Below the pieces are notes generated by a model. The model ran no database searches. It was not told the origin of the DNA and saw only the letters and a list, made by a program, of their open reading frames with translations. DNA of 64,000 nt, from positions 62,001 to 126,000 of the forward strand of contig CALLJK010000011.1 in NCBI GenBank assembly GCA_938091745.1. Direction: 5' to 3'. The first letter of the stretch is position 1, and the number at the start of each line of letters is the position of its first letter. Below, piece by piece: positions 59,871-64,000 of this stretch. Source of the stretch: Candidatus Bipolaricaulota bacterium. GTDB lineage: Bacteria; Bipolaricaulota; Bipolaricaulia; RBG-16-55-9; DRXL01. Position numbers and translations under genes: made by a program.

Positions 59871-60659
59871 ATGCTGCCGTTTGTACTCTTGGGGCTCTTG
59901 CAGGGGCTGACGGAATTTCTGCCCATCAGCAGCTCGGGACATCTCGCGCTGGCAGAACAGCTCTTTGGGATTCACAAGCCTGGGATCGTCTTCGATATCT
60001 TCGTGCACTTTGGGACTTTGCTCTCGGTGTTGTGGGTCTTTCGGGAGAGAATCTTCCGCTTGGTGCGTGCGCCCGCGCGCGGGGGAGAAGACTTAAGAGT
60101 TTTAGGGATGCTTATTGTAGGATCTCTCCCCACGGGAGCTTTGGGAGTGGCTCTGAACTCTGTCGCTGAAGCAGCATTTGCGCGGAGCTGGGCCGTGGGG
60201 CTGGGGCTGCTTCTTACAGCGGGCGTGCTCTTCTTTGTCGAGCGTTTGAGCAGACCAAAAGCAAAGTCGCTCGAACAGCTGAGCTGGCGCGAGGCACTGT
60301 GGGTGGGGCTGGCGCAGGGGATCGCGGTGTTGCCGGGGATCTCGCGCAGCGGGAGCACCATCGCTATGGGGCTCTTCTGCGGATTGCGCCGCACCGACGC
60401 AGCTGAATTCTCGTTTTTGCTCTTCATCCCTGCTATTACTGGCGCAACGCTCTTAAAGCTCGGTGAAGCAGTAGCTGATCCATCGGCGCACAGTGCCCTG
60501 TGGGGAAGCTATCTTGCTGGGACAGCTGTAGCGTTTCTCTCGGGCGTGATCGCGATTCGCTTTTTGATGCGATTCTTGCGCGAGCGTCGCCTGACGCCGT
60601 TTGCACTCTATTGTGGGATCACAGGGCTTCTTGCTGTGTTATGGGGCATAGCGAGGTAA
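59871..60659 (+). CDS. uppP: undecaprenyl-diphosphatase
   Basis: 262 residues, a multi-span membrane protein of the UppP/BacA type. The two conserved catalytic regions are present: LLQGLTEFLPISSSGHLALA near the N-terminus and GIAVLPGISRSGSTIAMGLF near residue 160. It dephosphorylates undecaprenyl diphosphate so the lipid carrier can be reused for peptidoglycan and O-antigen synthesis, and confers bacitracin tolerance. The ATG is five bases after a -10 box. The last 21 bases overlap the convergent gatA gene. Confidence 0.94.
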   Translation: MLPFVLLGLLQGLTEFLPISSSGHLALAEQLFGIHKPGIVFDIFVHFGTLLSVLWVFRERIFRLVRAPARGGEDLRVLGMLIVGSLPTGALGVALNSVAEAAFARSWAVGLGLLLTAGVLFFVERLSRPKAKSLEQLSWREALWVGLAQGIAVLPGISRSGSTIAMGLFCGLRRTDAAEFSFLLFIPAITGATLLKLGEAVADPSAHSALWGSYLAGTAVAFLSGVIAIRFLMRFLRERRLTPFALYCGITGLLAVLWGIAR

Positions 60660-62057
60660 AGCGCGTTCGAAGGCGTGCGCGACGCGCAAGAGCTTTCTCT
60701 CTTGAAATCTATCGGCGATGAGCTGTATCCCAAAGGGCAAGCCCTCCACTGTGCCTCCGGGAATAGAGATAGCTGGGGTGCCCGCGAGGCTTGCGGGCAC
60801 GGTAAAAATATCTGAAAGATACATTGCTAACGGATCTTTAAGGCGCTCGCCCAGCTGAAACGCCGGCGTCGGCGATGTCGGCGAGATAATAATATCTACG
60901 CTCTGGAAAGCGTTCTCAAAATCTTGTCGGATGAGGGCCCGAACTCTCTGCGCCTTCCCATACCACGCTTCGTAGTATCCCGCGCTGAGCGCATACGTGC
61001 CAATCATGATTCTGCGCTTGACTTCGGGGCCAAAGCCCTGGTCACGGCTCTCGGAAAACATCGTTTCGACGGAGCTGTCGCTCGCACGCTTGGTGTAGCG
61101 CACCCCGTCAAAGCGCGCCAGATTCGCGCTCGCCTCCGAGGACGAGATCAGATAATATGTCGGAATCGCGTATTCTGTGTGAGGCAACGAGAGCTCCACG
61201 ATCTCTGCGCCCAGCTCGCGAAACGTCTTGACCCATGACTCGAGGCACGCTTGGGCTTGGCCCGACAGATCACTTATATACTCTTTGGGCACGCCCACGC
61301 GAAATCCCTTGATCTCTTGATCGAGTTCTTGGGTGTAGTCTTCGCTGGGACGGGCTACACTGGTCGAGTCGTTGGGGTCATGCCCGGCGATATAATTTAA
61401 TAGGATTGCACAGTCGCGCACGTCCTTGGTCATCGGGCCGATCTGATCGAGCGAGCTTGCAAAAGCTACTAAGCCGTAGCGCGAGACAAGCCCATATGTC
61501 GGCTTCAGCCCGACGATCCCACAAAACGATGCGGGCTGACGGATTGAGCCTCCTGTGTCGGAGCCCAAGGCGCAGATCGCCTCATGGGCGGCGACGGCGG
61601 CTGCTGAGCCCCCGGAAGAGCCGCCAGGGACGCGCTCAGGGTCATGGGGGTTGCGTGTGGCGAAGAACGCGCTATTTTCAGTCGATGAGCCCATGGCGAA
61701 TTCGTCTAAGTTTGTCTTGCCTAGGATCGTCGCCCCGGCGTCTTTGAGCCTCTTTATGACTGTCGCATCGAAGATCGGCTGGAAATTCTCTAAGAATCGC
61801 GAAGCACAAGTCGTCTTGAGGTCTCTCGTCACGATATTGTCTTTGACCGCAATGGGGAGGCCTCGTAAAGGCTTCTCGCTCAAGCGCTCGCATTCTTCCA
61901 GAAGGCGTTCTTGAGGGGTCAACGAGATATACGCTCGGATCTGGGGCTCTTTCTCAGCGATAGCACGATAGAGATCTCTGATGACGTCACGAGCATGGAT
62001 CTCGCCTTGCTCGATGAGGGCCAGCAGCTCGTGTAGGGGTCTTTCGTTGAGATTCAT
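60639..62057 (-). CDS. gatA: glutamyl-tRNA(Gln)/aspartyl-tRNA(Asn) amidotransferase subunit A
   Basis: 472 residues. The amidase catalytic triad is in place: Lys72 (GLPIAVKDNIVTRD), the cis-Ser of GGSSGGSAAAVAAHEA (near 146) and the nucleophile Ser170 (GSDTGGSIRQPASF), followed by CGIVGLKPTYGLVSRYGL. GatA releases ammonia from glutamine for the transamidation of misacylated tRNA by GatCAB, so the organism probably lacks GlnRS and/or AsnRS. gatB and gatC are not next to it. Overlap with uppP is 21 bases. No ribosome site is seen before the ATG. Confidence 0.94.
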   Translation of the reverse strand: MNLNERPLHELLALIEQGEIHARDVIRDLYRAIAEKEPQIRAYISLTPQERLLEECERLSEKPLRGLPIAVKDNIVTRDLKTTCASRFLENFQPIFDATVIKRLKDAGATILGKTNLDEFAMGSSTENSAFFATRNPHDPERVPGGSSGGSAAAVAAHEAICALGSDTGGSIRQPASFCGIVGLKPTYGLVSRYGLVAFASSLDQIGPMTKDVRDCAILLNYIAGHDPNDSTSVARPSEDYTQELDQEIKGFRVGVPKEYISDLSGQAQACLESWVKTFRELGAEIVELSLPHTEYAIPTYYLISSSEASANLARFDGVRYTKRASDSSVETMFSESRDQGFGPEVKRRIMIGTYALSAGYYEAWYGKAQRVRALIRQDFENAFQSVDIIISPTSPTPAFQLGERLKDPLAMYLSDIFTVPASLAGTPAISIPGGTVEGLPFGIQLIADRFQERKLLRVAHAFERALPRYAP

Positions 62058-62124
62058 AACGAAAAAAGCTCCCAGTTCTTCTTACAACTGAGAACTCAGA
62101 ACTTATAACTGTTGAACTGTGTCG

Positions 62125-62209
62125 TGCCGAGGGAGGGATTTGAACCCTCACGGGATTAACTCCCCTACGGTCCTGAGCCGTAGGCGTCTGCCAATTCCGC
62201 CACCCCGGC
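62125..62209 (-). tRNA. tRNA-Leu (anticodon CAG)
   Basis: 85 bases on the minus strand. Acceptor GCCGGGG pairs with CCTCGGC (one G-U), anticodon loop CTCAGGA between CTACGG and CCGTAG, a class II variable arm (GGGAGTTAATCCC region) and T loop GGTTCAAATCC. Discriminator A; CCA is not encoded. Confidence 0.96.
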
Positions 62210-62298
62210 AAGCTAGGAGCTTGTGCCTCACCTTCGCCAGCCGAGAGCTGGCGAAGACAATCAACCAAAGACCGACGCATTATTCTAGCGCGCACGAC

Positions 62299-62328
62299 TT
62301 GGCTTGTCAACCGATTTCAAGCTATACT
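62299..62328 (+). promoter_or_regulatory. promoter giving a leaderless message for the diacylglycerol kinase-like gene
   Basis: TTGGCT (62299-62304), 18-base spacer, TATACT (62323-62328), then six bases to the ATG at 62335. Confidence 0.6.
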
Positions 62329-62334
62329 AATCCC

Positions 62335-63234
62335 ATGAGCGATGAATGTTTTATCATCGTGAATCTCTTGGCAGGGCGGGGGCGGTGCCGGCGACTCTGG
62401 CCAGCTATTGAGCACGCCTTGAGGCGCTCTCGGCTCTCTTTTCGCTATGTATTTACAGAAGCCCCTGGAGCAGCTATCGCTATCGCCCAGCGCGCCGCAC
62501 GAGATTTCTCTACTGTCGTCGCCGTCGGGGGAGATGGCACCATCCACGAAGTGGCCACTGGCCTCATGGGCACTCAAGCCAAACTTGGGCTCATCCCCGC
62601 AGGTACGGGGAATGACTTTGTCAAGATGCTCAGCATTCCTCCCAAGGACCCCATACAAGCCATCCCCATTCTGGAGCGGGGGCAGACGAGGCGCGTAGAC
62701 GTCGGCCGTGTTGGGGAACACTACTTTGTTAATGGGCTTGGGGTTGGACTAGACGGGGCAGTCGCCTGGCGAGTCTTTCGGAGCTGGCGTTGGCCGGGGC
62801 TTGCTCCCTGGATCTATCTCTATGCCGCCGTGCGGGAAGCCCTCTTCTTCCGGAGCGGTGAGCTTGCAGTCCGTGCCCCAGAGTGGGAGCACGCTGGCAC
62901 GGTAATGATGCTGGGCGTGTGTAATGGGCGGTACCTTGCTGGTGATTTCCGCCTTGCTCCGTATGCCGAGGTCGATGATGGGCTCTTTGATATCTATCTG
63001 ATCGCAGACATGGCCCCGCTCAGGAGAATCTTGCAGATTCCCAAGGCGCGCCGCGGGGAGCATATCTCTCTGCCGGAGGTGCAGATCAAGCGCGCGCCAT
63101 GGGTGGAGATCGTCTCAGAGAGCTCACTCATGGGGCATCTTGACGGGGAGCCTATAGAATTTCCCCCAGGGAAGCTGCGAATTGAACTCTTGCCCCAGGC
63201 GTTGGAAGTGATCGTGGGGGCCAGCTTCGCTTAA
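62335..63234 (+). CDS. diacylglycerol/lipid kinase (DAGK catalytic family, YegS/DgkB-like)
   Basis: 299 residues. N-terminal nucleotide-binding domain: IVNLLAGRGRCRRLWPAIEH, VVAVGGDGTIHEVATGLMG (the GGDGT motif) and LGLIPAGTGNDFVKML; C-terminal beta-sandwich: HYFVNGLGVGLDGAVAWRV, LGVCNGRYLAGDFRLAPYAE and VDDGLFDIYLI. These enzymes phosphorylate diacylglycerol or a related lipid with ATP. The alternative family member is a sphingosine/NAD kinase-like protein, less likely. The ATG is six bases after a -10 box and no ribosome site exists, so the mRNA is probably leaderless. Single gene between two tRNA genes. Confidence 0.9.
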   Translation: MSDECFIIVNLLAGRGRCRRLWPAIEHALRRSRLSFRYVFTEAPGAAIAIAQRAARDFSTVVAVGGDGTIHEVATGLMGTQAKLGLIPAGTGNDFVKMLSIPPKDPIQAIPILERGQTRRVDVGRVGEHYFVNGLGVGLDGAVAWRVFRSWRWPGLAPWIYLYAAVREALFFRSGELAVRAPEWEHAGTVMMLGVCNGRYLAGDFRLAPYAEVDDGLFDIYLIADMAPLRRILQIPKARRGEHISLPEVQIKRAPWVEIVSESSLMGHLDGEPIEFPPGKLRIELLPQALEVIVGASFA

Positions 63235-63286
63235 CATTCATCTTCGCCATGGCGAAGGCGAATAGTCCAGACGAAGTCTGGTGGAG

Positions 63287-63361
63287 TGGAGCGGGCGACG
63301 GGATTCGAACCCGCGACACCCGGCTTGGGAAGCCGGTACTCTACCCCTGAGCTACGCCCGC
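63287..63361 (-). tRNA. tRNA-Gly (anticodon CCC)
   Basis: Minus strand, 72-base body at 63290-63361 plus encoded CCA at 63287-63289. Acceptor GCGGGCG / CGCCCGC, D arm TAGCTCAGGGGTAGAG, anticodon stem CCGGC / GCCGG with loop TTCCCAA, T arm GCGGGTTCGAATCCCGT; discriminator T. Confidence 0.96.
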
Positions 63362-63390
63362 ATAGTAATTCTATTATAGACTTCCCGAGG

Positions 63391-63419
63391 TTGCTTGTCA
63401 ATACCCCCGCCTTTACAAT
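63391..63419 (+). promoter_or_regulatory. promoter giving a near-leaderless thiI message
   Basis: TTGCTT (63391-63396), 17-base spacer, TACAAT (63414-63419), then nine bases to the ATG at 63429. Confidence 0.55.
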
Positions 63420-63428
63420 GATAAACCC

Positions 63429-64000
63429 ATGCGCATACTCATTCGGTTCTCCGGGGAGATCACGGTGAAGAAGCGCCGCACGCGCGCTCGCTTCTTGGAG
63501 CGCTTAGCTGTTAATCTCCAAGACGCGCTCCGGACAACGGAGATGCCCTTTGCCTTCTCTGACGAGGGCAATCGGTTCCTCGTCGAGTCGGACTCCCCTC
63601 ACGCTTTAGCGCTCTTATCTAGAGTCTTTGGGGTGCAGACGCTCTCGGTCGTCGAGCGCCGCTCGTTTGAAACCCTCGAAGATATTCTCAGAGCTGGAAC
63701 AGAGCTCTATAGCTCTATCGTAGCGAAAAAGCGCTTTGCCGTGCGCGCGCGGCGTCTCGTGCAGGGGCAGCATCTCCCGTTCTCGTCTTTGGAGATCGAG
63801 CGCGAGCTGGGAGCAGCGCTGCGCCCCTATGCCGACAGAGTCGACTTAGAAGACCCAGACGTCACTGTCTTTGTCGAAGTCCGTTCGCACGAAGCCGACT
63901 TCTTCACGGAGAAGCATGCTGGGCCAGGAGGATTGCCCGTGGGCACCGCTGGCAGAAGCATCGCGTTGCTCTCAGGGGGATTTGATTCAGCCGTTGCGAG
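63429..64000 (+). CDS. thiI: tRNA 4-thiouridine synthetase ThiI, N-terminal part (runs off the window)
   Basis: 190 codons are visible before the window ends. The N-terminal ferredoxin-like and THUMP domains (MRILIRFSGEITVKKRRTRA, FGVQTLSVVERRSFETLEDI, RFAVRARRLVQGQHLPFSSL) are followed by the beginning of the PP-loop domain, SIALLSGGFDSAVA. ThiI adenylates U8 of tRNA and transfers sulfur to make 4-thiouridine; in many bacteria it also supplies sulfur for thiamine. Whether a C-terminal rhodanese domain is present cannot be seen. The ATG follows a -10 box by nine bases with no ribosome site. Confidence 0.9.
   Translation, partial: MRILIRFSGEITVKKRRTRARFLERLAVNLQDALRTTEMPFAFSDEGNRFLVESDSPHALALLSRVFGVQTLSVVERRSFETLEDILRAGTELYSSIVAKKRFAVRARRLVQGQHLPFSSLEIERELGAALRPYADRVDLEDPDVTVFVEVRSHEADFFTEKHAGPGGLPVGTAGRSIALLSGGFDSAVA

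Noticed and set aside
63286-63468. Open frame beginning MERATGFEPATPGLGS
   Set aside because: It is the opposite-strand reading of tRNA-Gly; this peptide is a well-known artefact of tRNA genes.
1-64000. CRISPR arrays, transposases, integrases, phage genes, rRNA
   Set aside because: None seen; the repeats found are palindromic and dispersed rather than regularly spaced with unique spacers.

Overview
The window looks like chromosomal DNA of an anaerobic, hydrogen-metabolising, uncultured bacterium. Base composition is fairly GC-rich by eye (mid-50s percent) and gene packing is tight. The methanogen-type hydrogenase/heterodisulfide reductase set, archaeal-style thiolase-like plus DUF35 pairs, many secreted PKD-domain proteins and bacterial housekeeping genes (thrS, metK, uppP, gatA, hpf, panB) fit a deep-branching lineage such as Candidatus Bipolaricaulota/Acetothermia. 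That placement is inference from gene content only.

Layout. Bases 1-8581 (minus strand) hold one operon, hdrC-hdrB-hdrA-mvhD-mvhG-mvhA-bacterioferritin-hydrogenase maturation protease. Its HdrA carries a GltD/NfnB-like NAD(P)-flavin domain inside its ferredoxin region. Bases 8600-12560 hold a malic enzyme, panB and an intact hicBA pair. Bases 12600-22740 are a CoA-metabolism cluster: two thiolase-like proteins, two DUF35 zinc-ribbon/OB-fold partners, a flavin reductase-like protein, a methyltransferase, a Tat-exported DUF362 protein, a two-subunit CoA-transferase and an exported phosphatase-like protein. A DUF559 gene bracketed by repeats interrupts it. Bases 22800-26200 hold a decayed hicBA pair, secreted proteins (one frameshifted) and a vapBC-like pair. 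Bases 26200-39740 hold a large SARP/ATPase/TPR regulator, an acyl-CoA ligase with thioredoxin reductase, a class III aminotransferase, a UvrD/PcrA helicase, a PP-loop protein, hpf, a RimI-like acetyltransferase and a MobA-like nucleotidyltransferase.

Bases 39780-50530 are mostly an extracellular-protein region: two signal-peptide proteins behind a strong promoter and a structured leader, a Lon-family protease, and three PKD/VWA proteins sharing a beta-sandwich module and a dockerin-like C-terminal module. Bases 50530-54000 are an accessory zone with gene fragments, an AT-rich stretch, a third (broken) hicBA pair and a DUF6883-DUF4926 pair; partial copies of the thrS promoter and 5-prime end punctuate it. 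Bases 54000-64000 return to core genes (thrS, metK, uppP, gatA, a diacylglycerol kinase-like gene, thiI) with tRNA-Leu(CAG) and tRNA-Gly(CCC), plus another secreted VWA/PKD protein.

Two genome-wide habits show. A GC-rich palindromic repeat sits between genes and also inside reading frames, adding protein segments such as LTPGPFPKGKG. Several genes have a promoter whose -10 box lies only 5-9 bases before the ATG, implying leaderless mRNAs. I saw no CRISPR array, phage gene or recognisable transposase.
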